A DNA stretch of 64,000 bases. Source: an uncultured Paracoccaceae bacterium. GTDB lineage: Bacteria; Pseudomonadota; Alphaproteobacteria; Rhodobacterales; Rhodobacteraceae. A program made the translations under genes and the position numbers. Positions 1-9,706 of this stretch are shown here, piece after piece (position 1 is the stretch's first letter; each line of letters starts with the position of its first letter). Where the stretch lies: positions 248,001-312,000 of the forward strand of contig CANKZJ010000005.1 in NCBI GenBank assembly GCA_947488605.1, written 5' to 3'. The notes beneath the pieces are model-generated. The model was not told the origin of the DNA. It saw nothing but the letters and a program-made list of their open reading frames with translations, and did not search any database.

Positions 1-547
1 GCACCTCGACCACCTCGGGGATGTAGTGGCGCAGCAAGTTTTCAATGCCCATTTTCAGCGTCAATGTGGATGACGGACAACCGGCGCACGCGCCTTGCAT
101 GTGCAGATAAACGATGCCGCGCTCAAACCCGTGGAACGTAATATCACCACCATCTTGGGCGACAGCAGGGCGCACGCGTGTGTCGAGCAGCTCTTTGATC
201 TGGCCTACAATTTCACCATCTTCGCCGGTATGTTCGGCATGTCCACTGGCGGGCTTATGATCTTCCGCCATCACCGATTGGCCAGACTGATAGTGCTCCA
301 TGATCGCACCGAGGATGCCCGGCTTGATGTGGTCCCACTCGACGTCATCCGCCTTGGTCACCGTTACGAAATCAATGCCGAAGAAAACACCAGTCACGCC
401 GCCGACAGCAAAGATGCGTTTTGCAAGTGGTGAGTTTTCAGCAGCTTCGATCGATGGAAAATCTGCTGTGCCAACCTCAAGTACATTCTGACCGGGCAGA
501 AACTTGAGCGTTGCGGGATTAGGTGTTGATTCAGTCTGGATGAACAT
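1..547 (-). CDS. nfuA: NfuA/NifU-type iron-sulfur carrier (3' end cut by the window edge)
   Basis: Delivers assembled 4Fe-4S clusters to target proteins in the cytoplasm. My own translation of the minus strand begins MFIQTESTPNPATLKFLPG, the classic Nfu N-terminal domain, and is open for 182 codons to the left edge. The C-terminal NifU domain carries the cluster-binding motif CAGCPSS (a CxxC) close to the edge, so only a few residues are missing. A sigma70-like promoter lies just upstream. The gene follows the universal stress protein gene with a 92-base gap. Family assignment is firm; the true end lies outside the window. Confidence 0.95.
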   Translation of the reverse strand, partial: MFIQTESTPNPATLKFLPGQNVLEVGTADFPSIEAAENSPLAKRIFAVGGVTGVFFGIDFVTVTKADDVEWDHIKPGILGAIMEHYQSGQSVMAEDHKPASGHAEHTGEDGEIVGQIKELLDTRVRPAVAQDGGDITFHGFERGIVYLHMQGACAGCPSSTLTLKMGIENLLRHYIPEVVEV

Positions 548-573
548 GAGGGCAAACCTTTTTTGTCAGGCTT

Positions 574-604
574 TACATATGAGACTGACAAGCCGTTCTG
601 TCAA
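574..604 (-). promoter_or_regulatory. Possible sigma70 promoter of nfuA
   Basis: On the minus strand TTGACA (599-604) is followed after 17 bases by CATATG (576-581), with the overlapping alternative TATGTA. This ends 27 bases before the nfuA start codon. A 7-base inverted repeat, TTGTCAG (563-569) with CTGACAA (585-591), overlaps the -10 region and could be an operator. The -35 matches consensus perfectly but the -10 is weak. Confidence 0.4.
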
Positions 605-639
605 GGTTTGGAACGGTTCTAAACTGGCGGTGACCGCGT

Positions 640-1095
640 CTAAGTGATCGCTTCGAGCCGTTCTTTGGAAATGTCACCCGGCACGATCGTGATCGGGATC
701 GGCAGGCTGCCGGACTGACGGCTGAGATGTGTGACAAGCGGACCGGGACCTTTGTTGTCGTCATTTGCACCGAGAATCAGAACACCTATGTCGGGGTCCT
801 CTTTCACATGCGCGATGATCTCGGCCAAGGGTTCACCTTCGCGGATCACCAACTCGGGATGCACGTTTTGCTTGTCGCGCATCCATTTGGCGAAGACTTC
901 GTAGTGGACTTCAATCCGCTCACGGGCTTCTGCGCGCATGATTTCACCAACACCGATCCAGTGGTTGAACTCATCTGGTGGGATAATGGACAAGATCGTT
1001 ACGCCACCGCCGGTGTGCGCCGCACGCATCGCTGCAAACCGCATCGCGTTGAGGCATTCGCGGCTATCATCCAGAACGACTAGAAACTTACGCAT
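640..1095 (-). CDS. Universal stress protein, UspA family
   Basis: Cytoplasmic UspA-fold protein of 151 residues, the usual length of a single-domain Usp. It begins MRKFLVVLDDSRECLNAMRFA, the first beta strand with the nucleotide-side aspartates, and ends in the Usp pattern VLILGAN...PLVTHL...GSLPIPITIVPG, which resembles the family ATP-binding loop. The ATG at 1095 was chosen because an AAGGA ribosome site lies 8 bases upstream and because a longer reading would run back into the aminotransferase gene. It lies 59 bases downstream of that gene in the same direction, so the two may be co-transcribed. Its physiological trigger cannot be read from the sequence. Confidence 0.88.
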   Translation of the reverse strand: MRKFLVVLDDSRECLNAMRFAAMRAAHTGGGVTILSIIPPDEFNHWIGVGEIMRAEARERIEVHYEVFAKWMRDKQNVHPELVIREGEPLAEIIAHVKEDPDIGVLILGANDDNKGPGPLVTHLSRQSGSLPIPITIVPGDISKERLEAIT

Positions 1096-1154
1096 TTTGG
1101 CATCCTTCTTCGGCCCGATTGTGGCCCATCCTTGCAGGCGTGGCAACGGAACAA

Positions 1155-2018
1155 TTAGCCGATGCTTTTTGCCCAATCCCAATACATGTCGCGGACCTGC
1201 CGTGTCACAGGGCCGATCTGATACTGACTGTCCTCAAATGCAGTGACGGGTGTGACCTTTGACATATTGCCAGACAGGAACACTTCGTCTGCGCCGCGAA
1301 AATCATCAAAAGTCAAAACTGTTTCATGGACGGCAATGCCGTCTGCTTTGAGGTTTGCGATGTGCCGTGCACGTGTGATGCCTGACAAGAAAGTGCCGTT
1401 TGGAATAGGCGTAAACACCTCGCCATCTTTTACCATAAAGACGTTGGCAGTGGCACTTTCGGCGACATTGCCCATCGCGTCAGCCACCAGTGCGTTCCCG
1501 AACCCGCGTCCGCGTACTTCGACCAACATTCTGGCATTGTTAGGGTAAAGACAGCCGGCCTTGGCGTTCACCACTGCATCCTCGATCACGGGACGTCGGA
1601 ATTTGGTTAGCCCAAGCGTGGTTGACGCCGTTGCGGGCGCAAAGGGGATTTCTTCGAGGCAGATCGCAAAGCCGGTTTCCTCGCGGCTTGGTACGATGGC
1701 AGTCGGGTCACCGTGGATCGCCCAATACATTGGACGAATATAGACCGGAGTGCCTGCGGGGTATTGCGCTAATCCTTCCTTGGTGATCGCAATCATGTCT
1801 TGAGTGCTAACGGTCGGGGTAATCATCAAGGCTTCGGCCGACCGATTGACACGTGCGCAATGCAAATCAAGGTCAGGGGTCAAACCGTCCACGCATCGCG
1901 CGCCATCAAAAACTGTGGTACCCAGCCATGATCCGTGGTCGGCCGCGCGCATAATCGGGACATCGCCGTCATGCCATGTACCTTCAAAATATGTGCGAAT
2001 ATTCTTGCCTGTCGCCAT
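1155..2018 (-). CDS. Class IV PLP aminotransferase, branched-chain type
   Basis: A 287-residue fold-type IV PLP enzyme. The Schiff-base lysine is most likely K153 in VVNAKAGCLYPNNARM, and the PLP-binding segment GNVAESATANVFMV carries the conserved glutamate near residue 187. The glycine-rich FLSGITRAR and FLSGNMSKVTPV segments typical of branched-chain aminotransferases follow. It would transfer amino groups between 2-oxoglutarate/glutamate and Val, Leu or Ile. AAGGGGA precedes the ATG. Rhodobacterales often carry more than one IlvE paralogue and fold-type IV also includes D-amino-acid aminotransferase and aminodeoxychorismate lyase, so the exact substrate is uncertain. Confidence 0.8.
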   Translation of the reverse strand: MATGKNIRTYFEGTWHDGDVPIMRAADHGSWLGTTVFDGARCVDGLTPDLDLHCARVNRSAEALMITPTVSTQDMIAITKEGLAQYPAGTPVYIRPMYWAIHGDPTAIVPSREETGFAICLEEIPFAPATASTTLGLTKFRRPVIEDAVVNAKAGCLYPNNARMLVEVRGRGFGNALVADAMGNVAESATANVFMVKDGEVFTPIPNGTFLSGITRARHIANLKADGIAVHETVLTFDDFRGADEVFLSGNMSKVTPVTAFEDSQYQIGPVTRQVRDMYWDWAKSIG

Positions 2019-2079
2019 GAGAAATCCCCTTCTTTGGCCAGAGCGTAGGCGGCGTCAGATGCGAGGTAAAGTGGGTGTG

Positions 2080-2107
2080 GCGTCCGATGCCGGGGAACAT
2101 CGGACGC
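2080..2107. terminator. Hairpin between trpS and the aminotransferase gene
   Basis: Perfect 10-base inverted repeat: GCGTCCGATG at 2080-2089 and CATCGGACGC at 2098-2107, with an 8-base loop. It is the only obvious structure in the 283-base gap between the aminotransferase start (2018) and the trpS stop (2301). No T-run follows on either strand, so it is a weak terminator candidate; it could instead be a 5' leader structure or a REP-like element. Confidence 0.45.
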
Positions 2108-2300
2108 CTGAGTGACCCAAGGCGGATCAATGGGGCGAACATTGCAACCAAGGGCGGGGCTGGCAGAGCGAATCTATGCCGCGCATGTTGAGTGTGGTCG
2201 CAATGGGATTCAATTTTGTGACGCCGTTGTGTTGGTCAGCGAACACCACACGGTCGCGACGTCCAACCCGCATTGTGGACGCCGCCAACTTATCGAAAAA

Positions 2301-3317
2301 CTATGACCGCAGCATGCCGACTATGTCGTATGTCTCTCTCAGGATCGGTTCTGCGATCGCACGTGCTTTGCCCGCACCTTCGCCCAAGATGCGATCAATC
2401 TCAGCGGGGTCAGCCATAAAGCGTGCCATCTCATCCGAGATCGGGGCGAGTTTCGCGACCGCAAGATCGGCCAATGCAGGTTTGAATTTCCCCCACTGCG
2501 CGCCCGCGTATTCGGTAATTACGGCTTCGGGTGTCATGTCGTTCAAAGCGGCATAAATCTCGACCAGATTGCGTGCTTCTGGGCGGTCTTTGAGGCCGTC
2601 AACCGTATCAGGCAAAGGTTCCGGGTCGGTCTTGGCCTTGCGGAATTTCTTGGCGATCTTGTCGGCATCATCGGTCATGTTGATGCGCTCCATGTCGCTT
2701 TCACCGGATTTTGACATCTTCTTGGTACCGTCACGCAAGTTCATGATACGCGTTGCTGGGCCATCGATCACAGGCTCGGTTGCTGGAAAGAAATCCACCT
2801 TGAAATCGTGATTGAATTTCGCGGCGATATCGCGCGTCAATTCGACATGCTGCTTTTGGTCTTCGCCAACCGGAACGTGTGTTGCATGGTAAAGTAGAAT
2901 GTCGGCAGCCATGAGCGCCGGGTATGCATAAAGACCCAGCGAGACTTTTTCCGCATTGCTGCCGGCTTTGTCTTTGAACTGCGTCATGCGGTTCATCCAG
3001 CCAACACGCGCGACACAGTTAAAGATCCAGCCAAGTTCGGCATGCGCGGACACTTGGCTTTGATTGAAGAGGATCGATTGGCTGGGATCAAGACCCGCCG
3101 CCAGATAACCGGCGGCTACCTCGCGTGTCATATTGGCAAGCTCTTTAGGGTCCTGCCAAACCGTGATCGCGTGCATATCAACCACGCAGTAGACCGTTTC
3201 CATCTGCCCTTGCATGCCCACGAAACGTTTGATCGCGCCAAGGTAGTTGCCCAGCGTAAGTCCACCTGAGGGTTTGATCCCTGAGAAAACACGTGGTGTG
3301 AAGGTGGTCTGTGTCAT
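2301..3317 (-). CDS. trpS: Tryptophanyl-tRNA synthetase
   Basis: Charges tRNA-Trp with tryptophan in the cytoplasm. The 338-residue product has the class I signature near the start ([13 protein letters not shown], the HIGH equivalent) and KMSKS in [12 protein letters not shown] near residue 200, with the family segment [26 protein letters not shown] split by no gap. Length is normal for bacterial TrpS. A TTG start six bases upstream is possible, but the ATG at 3317 has GGA 9 bases before it and is preferred. The upstream neighbour is the divergent rhomboid-like gene. Confidence 0.96.
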   Translation of the reverse strand: MTQTTFTPRVFSGIKPSGGLTLGNYLGAIKRFVGMQGQMETVYCVVDMHAITVWQDPKELANMTREVAAGYLAAGLDPSQSILFNQSQVSAHAELGWIFNCVARVGWMNRMTQFKDKAGSNAEKVSLGLYAYPALMAADILLYHATHVPVGEDQKQHVELTRDIAAKFNHDFKVDFFPATEPVIDGPATRIMNLRDGTKKMSKSGESDMERINMTDDADKIAKKFRKAKTDPEPLPDTVDGLKDRPEARNLVEIYAALNDMTPEAVITEYAGAQWGKFKPALADLAVAKLAPISDEMARFMADPAEIDRILGEGAGKARAIAEPILRETYDIVGMLRS

Positions 3318-3406
3318 GATCAAATGTCCGGGCTGGATTTCGGGGCAGGGGTCGCATACCCATGCCAGACTGACCCGTCAACGTAAACCACGCCAGAGAG
3401 ACAGTG

Positions 3407-4087
3407 ATGAAGCCCGAAAGCCCGTTTAATGCTTTGCCACCGGTTATTGTGGCATTAACCCTGTTGATCCTTGGGATCGAAGCCGTGTTTCAATTGGCCA
3501 ATGCTGGGATTATCGGTGGTCCGCGTGGTGTGGGTTGGCGGCTTGTGGCGGTCAATGAATACGGGTTTTCGCCTGTGGTGCTTGATCGGATTTTGATCAA
3601 TGGCGATTATTCATTCGATATGCTCAAGCGCTTTGTGACCTATCCGTTTATTAATATGCAGCTGACACAAGTCGCCTTTTGTGCCGCACTTACGCTGGCT
3701 TTGGGCAAGTTTACGACAGAATACTATGGTTCCGCCAAAGTCCTCTTTGTCTATGTGGCGACCAGTATTGTCGGTGCAATCGTCTTTGGTTTGGCGGTCG
3801 AAGGGCGCTTGCCACTGATTGGTGGATTTACACCCGTCTATGGCTTGATCGGCGCGTATACCTACGCGCTGTGGCTCCGGCTTGGGCAGTCCGGCGAGAA
3901 CCAGCTCTTGGCGTTCCGTTTGATCGGGTTTCTATTGCTGCTCCAGCTTCTTTTCGGGCTTATCTTTGGCGGCAATAGTCAATGGATTGCCGAGCTGAGC
4001 GGATTCTTTGCGGGCTTTACTCTGTCCATCATTCTGGCACCCGGCGGGTGGAGCGCGTTGCTTGCACGCATGCGCCAACGTTCTTAG
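3407..4087 (+). CDS. Rhomboid-like membrane protein lacking catalytic residues
   Basis: A 226-residue inner-membrane protein with about six hydrophobic segments in rhomboid arrangement. The family's serine motif GxSG is replaced: the aligned stretch is IGGFTPVYGLIGAY (about residues 138-151), placing Phe or Thr where Ser should be. The catalytic His of the last helix (usually AHLGG) is Glu196 in QWIAELSGFFAGF. The His/Asn of the second helix are also gone (VTYPFINMQLTQV). It is therefore likely an inactive rhomboid pseudoprotease, perhaps a chaperone or degradation adaptor for membrane proteins. A GTG three bases earlier is an alternative start. Its stop overlaps the murJ stop by four bases. 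Confidence 0.75.
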   Translation: MKPESPFNALPPVIVALTLLILGIEAVFQLANAGIIGGPRGVGWRLVAVNEYGFSPVVLDRILINGDYSFDMLKRFVTYPFINMQLTQVAFCAALTLALGKFTTEYYGSAKVLFVYVATSIVGAIVFGLAVEGRLPLIGGFTPVYGLIGAYTYALWLRLGQSGENQLLAFRLIGFLLLLQLLFGLIFGGNSQWIAELSGFFAGFTLSIILAPGGWSALLARMRQRS

Positions 4088-5646
4088 CGGCGCAAATTCC
4101 TGCGGAACTCGGACAATTTGAACGCCCCGATCATGTGCCCGATCCCGAAATAGCTGACGACACCAATGATGATGAGCGCCAGCAAAGCGACGTACCTTAC
4201 CGTTGCGATGCCAAAGAACGGTTGCATGGTTGTCGCGGCAATTAGCAAAATGATACCCATCGCGATAGCTGCCACGATGATGCGGCCAAGGCGTTTTTTG
4301 AAACGTGCGTCGAATTTAGCGGCCTCACCCATCGATTTTGCGCCATTGACCAAAAGGACGACCATTGCCCACCCTGTGAGCGACGTGCCGATCGCCGCTG
4401 CGGCAAAACCTATGACGGGCGATAGCCCAACAGCGAGTGCTGCGTTCAATACCATCGCCATCAGCGCGTAATAGAAAGGTCGCTTGGTGTCTTCGCGGGC
4501 AAAGAACAGCGGTTGCAAGGTCTTTTGAAGGACAAAGGCGGGCAGGCCCAAACCATAAATGGCGACGGCAATGGCCGTGGCAGCAGTATCATCACTGGTG
4601 AAGGCGCCGCGTTCAAACAGCACGCTGACCAATGGAACAGGGATTACCATTAGTGCGACGGATGCCGGGATCGTCAATGCGAGGCTGATCTCGGATGCGC
4701 GGTTGAAAGCGTCGCGCCCGCCTGCCTCGTCACCCGCGCGCAAGCGGCGTGACAGATCAGGAAGCAGAACAACGCCAATCGCGATGCCCACAACGCCCAA
4801 TGGCAGCTGATACAGGCGATCCGCATAGTTGAGCCATGCAACTGCCCCATCGAAAAAGCTGGCAACCTGACGACCAACGAGCAGATTGATCTGAACCACA
4901 CCGCCGGCCAATGCAGCTGGGGCCGCAATTATAGCCAACCGTTTCAGTTCGGGTGTCATGCGCGGCATGCCGATGCGCAATGTATATCCGGCCTTCTTTG
5001 CCGCGACCCAGACAACAATCAGTTGCGCAATGCCTGCGATTGGAACGGCAATTGCCAGCGCTTGTCCAATCTTGGTTTGACCAGCCGCATCGGTGCACTC
5101 GCAAGTCAGCCCAACGCCGACGAGGGCGATAACGAAGATGATATTAAGCAAGATCGGCGCTGCGGCTGCCGCCGTGAAACGCCCTGTCGCATTCAACACA
5201 CCCGATAAAAGGGCGGTTAGTGAAATGAACAAGATGTAGGGAAAGGCGATCCGACCGTAGTAAACCGCGAGATCGAAGCGCTCGGTCCCCAAGAACCCGC
5301 TGGCCATCATGGTGACGAGGGCGGGCATAAAGATCACGCCGATCACCGTAAATACCGTCAAAATGCCGCCTAACCCAACAAAAGCATCTTGGGCAAAACG
5401 ATGCGCGTCATCCTCGGCCTGCACTTTCTTCGAGAACATCGGCACGAAGGCCATATTGAACGCGCCTTCTGCGAAAAAACGGCGGAACAGGTTCGGGAGT
5501 GAAAACGCGACAAGGAATGCTTCGGCAACGGGGCCGGTGCCAAGGTAGGCCGCGATGAGGATATCGCGCACGAAGCCCATCACGCGGCTCAGCAGCGTCC
5601 AAATGCCGACCGTAAAGAAGCCCGCCATGAGCCGGATAGGTTTCAT
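4084..5646 (-). CDS. murJ: Lipid II flippase MurJ
   Basis: Moves lipid II, the peptidoglycan precursor, across the inner membrane. The 520-residue protein is almost entirely hydrophobic helices of the MOP exporter fold and begins MKPIRLMAGFFTVGIWTLLSR; segments such as LPNLFRRFFAEGAFNMAFVPMF are hallmark MurJ sequence. Its ATG overlaps the glnD stop (ATGA), so translation is coupled, and it is the last gene of a lipoprotein-glnD-murJ operon. Confidence 0.96.
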   Translation of the reverse strand: MKPIRLMAGFFTVGIWTLLSRVMGFVRDILIAAYLGTGPVAEAFLVAFSLPNLFRRFFAEGAFNMAFVPMFSKKVQAEDDAHRFAQDAFVGLGGILTVFTVIGVIFMPALVTMMASGFLGTERFDLAVYYGRIAFPYILFISLTALLSGVLNATGRFTAAAAAPILLNIIFVIALVGVGLTCECTDAAGQTKIGQALAIAVPIAGIAQLIVVWVAAKKAGYTLRIGMPRMTPELKRLAIIAAPAALAGGVVQINLLVGRQVASFFDGAVAWLNYADRLYQLPLGVVGIAIGVVLLPDLSRRLRAGDEAGGRDAFNRASEISLALTIPASVALMVIPVPLVSVLFERGAFTSDDTAATAIAVAIYGLGLPAFVLQKTLQPLFFAREDTKRPFYYALMAMVLNAALAVGLSPVIGFAAAAIGTSLTGWAMVVLLVNGAKSMGEAAKFDARFKKRLGRIIVAAIAMGIILLIAATTMQPFFGIATVRYVALLALIIIGVVSYFGIGHMIGAFKLSEFRRNLRR

Positions 5647-8459
5647 TCTGATGCAGCCCGCTGCGCACCTTGCGCAATTGCTTCGCGCAGCTTGCGTTCA
5701 AGCCCTGCGCGCTTGGCCTCTGAGTGGTATTTGAGGCCAACCATGTCTTTGACATAGAAGGTATCGACGACTTGCTCGCCGTAAGTCGCGATCACGGCAG
5801 AGGCGATATAGACGTGGTTTGCAGCAAGCGTGCGGGTGAGGTCATAAAGCAGGCCCGGGCGGTCACGGGTATCGACTTCGATGATGGTATAGATTTCGGA
5901 ACCTTCGTTGTCGAAACTGATGTTCGTTGGCACACGGAAAGCCCGTTCGCGTTTCTTGATCTTGTCTTTGTCTTTGAGCGCCTCTTGGGCGACGACTTCG
6001 CCTTTGAGCGTGCGCTCGATCATCTTGCGCAACCGCGGTAGCCTTGCGGCCTCATAAGGGTTGCCATCATTGTCCTGCACCCAGAATACGGCGGTGGCAT
6101 AGCCGTCTTTTGATGTATAGCTGCGCGCATCGACAATGTTTGCCCCCACAAGTGCCAAAGCACCCGTCATCCGGCTAAAGAGCCCTGGATGGTCAACCAT
6201 CGCAAAGCAAGCGCGTGTCGCATCGCGGTCGTCATCCGGCATCAGGTCGATCTTGATCTGATCATCTGCAATTTCGCGCAACAGCTTGGCAAAAACAGCT
6301 TGTGCGGAAAGTGGTAGTCCTTGCCAATATGGTCCGTAATGGCGGCCAATCTCTGTCTTGAGCGCTTTGTTGTCCCAACCGGCAAGTTCCGCGCGAAGGG
6401 CGCGTTTGGCTTCAGCCTCGCGCGATTCGCGGTTAAGGTCTTCGAGGCCCGTCTCAAGCGCTGCTTTCGTCGCCTTATAGAGGTTGCGGATCAAGACCGC
6501 TTTCCAGTTGTTCCACGTGCCCGGCCCCACGCCGCGAATATCGCAAACGGTCAGCGCCGTCAGAAGATCGAGCCGCTCAACCGATTTGACCGCCTTTGCA
6601 AAGCCGCGCACTGTTCGTGGCTCGGCGATGTCGCGTTTTTGGGCGACGTCGGACAGCAGTAGGTGGTAGCGGATCAGCCATTCAACCGTTTCGCTGTCTT
6701 TCTTGTTGAGGCCAAGTTTCGGCGCCACTTTACGTGCGATTTGTGCGCCAAGCACCGAGTGATCCTCGTCGCGGCCTTTGCCGATATCATGCAACAACAG
6801 CGCCACATAGAGCACCTTGCGGTTTACGCCGCGCTCCAAGATGCCTGATACGACCGGGAGTTCTTCGATCAATTCCTTACGCTCAATCTGCGCGAGATTG
6901 CTGATGCACTGAATGGTGTGTTCGTCCACGGTGTAGTGGTGATACATATTGAACTGCATCATCGCGACAATGGGCGCAAATTCCGGAATGAATGCGGCCA
7001 AGACGCCAAGTTCATTCATTCGGCGCAGTGCGCGTTCGGGATTACCGTGTTTGAGAAGAAGATCAAGGAAGATGCGCCGCGCCTCTTTGTCCGTGCGCAT
7101 ATCCGCATCAATCAGATCAAGATTTGCAGACACCAGACGCATCGCATCTGGATGCAACAATGTGCCTGTGCGCAAGGCCTCTTCAAAGATGCGCAGTAGG
7201 TTTAGTTTGTCCGCAAAGAAGGCCTTTTCATTGGCAACGGTTAGTCTGTTTTGTTTGATCATGTAGGGGGCCTTGGCGCGTTTACGACGCCCGAAAAGCC
7301 TAAGCAAAACAGGTTCTGACTTGGTATGGTTCGCTTCCAATGCCGTTAGGAAAATTCGGGTCAGTTCGCCGACATTCGTGGCTTGCCGAAAATACGCTTG
7401 CATAAAGTGCTCGACGCCGCGCCGACCACCGTGATCTTTGTAGCCCATCGCCGCCGCGACTTCGACTTGCATATCAAAGGTCAGCTGATCCGCAGCGCGC
7501 CCTGAGATCAGATGCAAATGGCACCTGACCGCCCAAAGGAAGTCTTCGGCGGTCACAAACGTCTCAAACTCGTCTTGGGTAAAGACCTTGAGGCTGACAA
7601 GGTCGGCGGCATCTTTGACGCCATTCACGTATTTGTTCATCCAAAAGAGAGACTGCAAATCGCGCAAGCCGCCTTTGCCTTCTTTCACGTTAGGCTCAAC
7701 AACGTATCGTTGGCCGCCTTGTTTGCGATGGCGCGTCTCGCGCTCGGCAAGTTTGGCTTCGATGAAATCGCTCGCTGTACTTTTGAACAGATCTTCCCAC
7801 AACCGCTGCCCAAGCTCCTCGGCAAGGTCCTGGTCACCCGCGAGATAGCGATATTCGACCAAGGACGTGCGAATTGTGTAGTCTTCCTTGGCAAGGCGCA
7901 GGCAGTCTTTCACGGTGCGGCTTGCATGACCGACCTTCAGTTTCAAATCCCACAACATGTAAAGCATCGATTCAATGACACTCTCGGCCCAAGGCGTGAT
8001 TTTGTACGGCGTGAGGAATAGCAGATCGACGTCAGAGAACGGCGCCATCTCACCGCGACCGTAACCGCCCACGGCAATTAGTGAGAGCCGCTCGCCCTCT
8101 GTCGGGTTCGGTAGAGGATGCAGATGTTGGGTGGCGACTTCCAAGACAATGGAAATAATCTGGTCTGTCAGCCAACTATATGACCGTGTGGTCTGGCGCG
8201 ATGCAAAAGGCTGCGCACGAAACGCGGAAGCAATTTGTAGCCGTCCCTCTTTGCTGGCAGCGGCCAAGATGCTGACAGTCGCCTTGCGTATGTCTTTTTC
8301 GGACGCCTTGCCTGCAACGGCATCACGTACGTCACCTAGTACGGTGTCTATATCAAAAATGACGGACGCCGGACAGATCAGACCGTCCGGCGTATCCTGT
8401 ACTGCTGTTGCGGCGAGATCAGAGACCGGCGCCACCAAAGCTTCTTGGGGCTTGTTCAA
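5643..8459 (-). CDS. glnD: Bifunctional PII uridylyltransferase/uridylyl-removing enzyme
   Basis: Senses glutamine and uridylylates or deuridylylates PII proteins, setting nitrogen assimilation. At 938 residues it has the full GlnD order: nucleotidyltransferase motif GGYGRGEMAPFSDVD (about 131-145), the HD domain with HHYTVDEH and LLLHDIGKGRDEDH (about 510-570), and two C-terminal ACT domains (FSRMTGALALVGANIVDARS and RPGLLYDLTRTLAANHVYIA). The start is a TTG with AGG about 10 bases upstream; no ATG lies nearby, and this start overlaps the end of the upstream lipoprotein gene by 41 bases. A GTG at 8435 is the alternative. The downstream urease operon is a plausible target of the nitrogen response it governs. 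Confidence 0.96.
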   Translation of the reverse strand: MNKPQEALVAPVSDLAATAVQDTPDGLICPASVIFDIDTVLGDVRDAVAGKASEKDIRKATVSILAAASKEGRLQIASAFRAQPFASRQTTRSYSWLTDQIISIVLEVATQHLHPLPNPTEGERLSLIAVGGYGRGEMAPFSDVDLLFLTPYKITPWAESVIESMLYMLWDLKLKVGHASRTVKDCLRLAKEDYTIRTSLVEYRYLAGDQDLAEELGQRLWEDLFKSTASDFIEAKLAERETRHRKQGGQRYVVEPNVKEGKGGLRDLQSLFWMNKYVNGVKDAADLVSLKVFTQDEFETFVTAEDFLWAVRCHLHLISGRAADQLTFDMQVEVAAAMGYKDHGGRRGVEHFMQAYFRQATNVGELTRIFLTALEANHTKSEPVLLRLFGRRKRAKAPYMIKQNRLTVANEKAFFADKLNLLRIFEEALRTGTLLHPDAMRLVSANLDLIDADMRTDKEARRIFLDLLLKHGNPERALRRMNELGVLAAFIPEFAPIVAMMQFNMYHHYTVDEHTIQCISNLAQIERKELIEELPVVSGILERGVNRKVLYVALLLHDIGKGRDEDHSVLGAQIARKVAPKLGLNKKDSETVEWLIRYHLLLSDVAQKRDIAEPRTVRGFAKAVKSVERLDLLTALTVCDIRGVGPGTWNNWKAVLIRNLYKATKAALETGLEDLNRESREAEAKRALRAELAGWDNKALKTEIGRHYGPYWQGLPLSAQAVFAKLLREIADDQIKIDLMPDDDRDATRACFAMVDHPGLFSRMTGALALVGANIVDARSYTSKDGYATAVFWVQDNDGNPYEAARLPRLRKMIERTLKGEVVAQEALKDKDKIKKRERAFRVPTNISFDNEGSEIYTIIEVDTRDRPGLLYDLTRTLAANHVYIASAVIATYGEQVVDTFYVKDMVGLKYHSEAKRAGLERKLREAIAQGAQRAASE

Positions 8460-9603
8460 GGATCACAACCTGATTGTTTTGGAATGTAGCAACGGCAAGG
8501 CCGCGTTGGTTTAGCCCGTTTGGCAGAAGGCGAAAGACGCCAGACGTTCCGCGAAAACCTTGCGGTTGCGTTAGTGCGGACTTGGTCAATGCATCCGTAT
8601 TGCCCGCCGCTGCAAGTGCGCCGATTGCAGCAATCCCGTCATACGCCAGACCTGCGAGCGGATGCGGATTTGAGCCGTAAGTTGCGGAATAGCGGTTCGC
8701 AAACAGACCTGACGTGCCGGGGTCGGGCAACGCAAAGAGACCACCATCAAGCCCGGGCAGCGCTGCAAGTTGTGGCAATGTATCCCAACGGGTCAGGCCA
8801 ATGAACCGGCTGCGGGCCGTGTCCATGCCGGCGTCAGGCAAAGCAGTGGCTATGATTGGCAGGTCAGCGTTTGCACCAGCGGTCGTGAATACGGCCTGTG
8901 CGCCCGAATTGCTTACACTTGAGACAATGCGGCGCGTCGCAGTGAAAATACCCTGCTGGGAGAGCGGGTAGCTTTCAACCCCTGCGACCTGCAGCCCGTT
9001 GGATTGTACCGCAGTCGTAATGGCATCGCGCCCAACGCGGCCGGGCAGATCTTCGCCATGAAGCACCATGAAGCTGATGATGCCTTGGCGGTTCGCATAG
9101 CGCACAAGGCGGTCGGCTGTGTTCTGAAATGTGGAGCCAAGTATGAAGACGTTGCCACCCGCGAAAGCTTGGTTATTCGAAAATGCCAGCACGTTCACAT
9201 CGCGACCAGCAATTGCCACACCAGCGGCGTTCGCGGCCTCGCCATAAAGTGGCCCGATGATAATCTTTGCGCCGTCATCAACAGCTTGCCGCGCTGAAAC
9301 CGCTGCTTGTTGCGGGTTTCCACCAGCAGTGTTGTAGACACGCAAATTGACCGTCACGCCCTGAAGATCAGCGATGGCAAGCCGCGCCGCATTTTCAAAG
9401 TTCTGTGCCAGTTGATTGTCAGTTTCCTGCGCAGACGCGCCGGGCACGAGAAGTGCGACTTCGATCGGGTCTGTAGGATCAATGCTCTGACCAACGTTGG
9501 CGTCAGGCGCCAGTGTGACATCGCATGCGGCAAGCCAAAGCAAGGCAGTAACTGCAAGAATTTGCGCAATGAGCTTGCGAGCGCTGCTGAAACGGGCAAA
9601 CAT
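8419..9603 (-). CDS. Periplasmic lipoprotein, LpoA/LppC-like penicillin-binding protein activator
   Basis: A 394-residue lipoprotein: a basic start (MFARFSSARKLIAQ) and hydrophobic stretch end in the lipobox LLWLAAC. The mature part has a type I periplasmic-binding fold typical of the LppC family (IEVALLVPGASAQ near the start, then AAVSARQAVDDGAKIIIGPLYG). In E. coli LpoA activates the peptidoglycan synthase PBP1A from the outer membrane. The link is supported by synteny: lpoA lies beside rsmI and yraN in E. coli, and here rsmI-yraN is divergent next door. AGGAGGG precedes the ATG at 9603; an in-frame TTG at 9645 lacks this support. Whether it really activates a PBP is inferred. Confidence 0.8.
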   Translation of the reverse strand: MFARFSSARKLIAQILAVTALLWLAACDVTLAPDANVGQSIDPTDPIEVALLVPGASAQETDNQLAQNFENAARLAIADLQGVTVNLRVYNTAGGNPQQAAVSARQAVDDGAKIIIGPLYGEAANAAGVAIAGRDVNVLAFSNNQAFAGGNVFILGSTFQNTADRLVRYANRQGIISFMVLHGEDLPGRVGRDAITTAVQSNGLQVAGVESYPLSQQGIFTATRRIVSSVSNSGAQAVFTTAGANADLPIIATALPDAGMDTARSRFIGLTRWDTLPQLAALPGLDGGLFALPDPGTSGLFANRYSATYGSNPHPLAGLAYDGIAAIGALAAAGNTDALTKSALTQPQGFRGTSGVFRLLPNGLNQRGLAVATFQNNQVVILEQAPRSFGGAGL

Positions 9604-9706
9604 GGGTGGTATCCCTCCTGGCTTGGGCGACGCGTTTACGGGCAATTGCCGGTTTTCACATCATATTGTTGGGACATCATAAAGCAGGCGGCTGTCGGGT
9701 CCAGAG

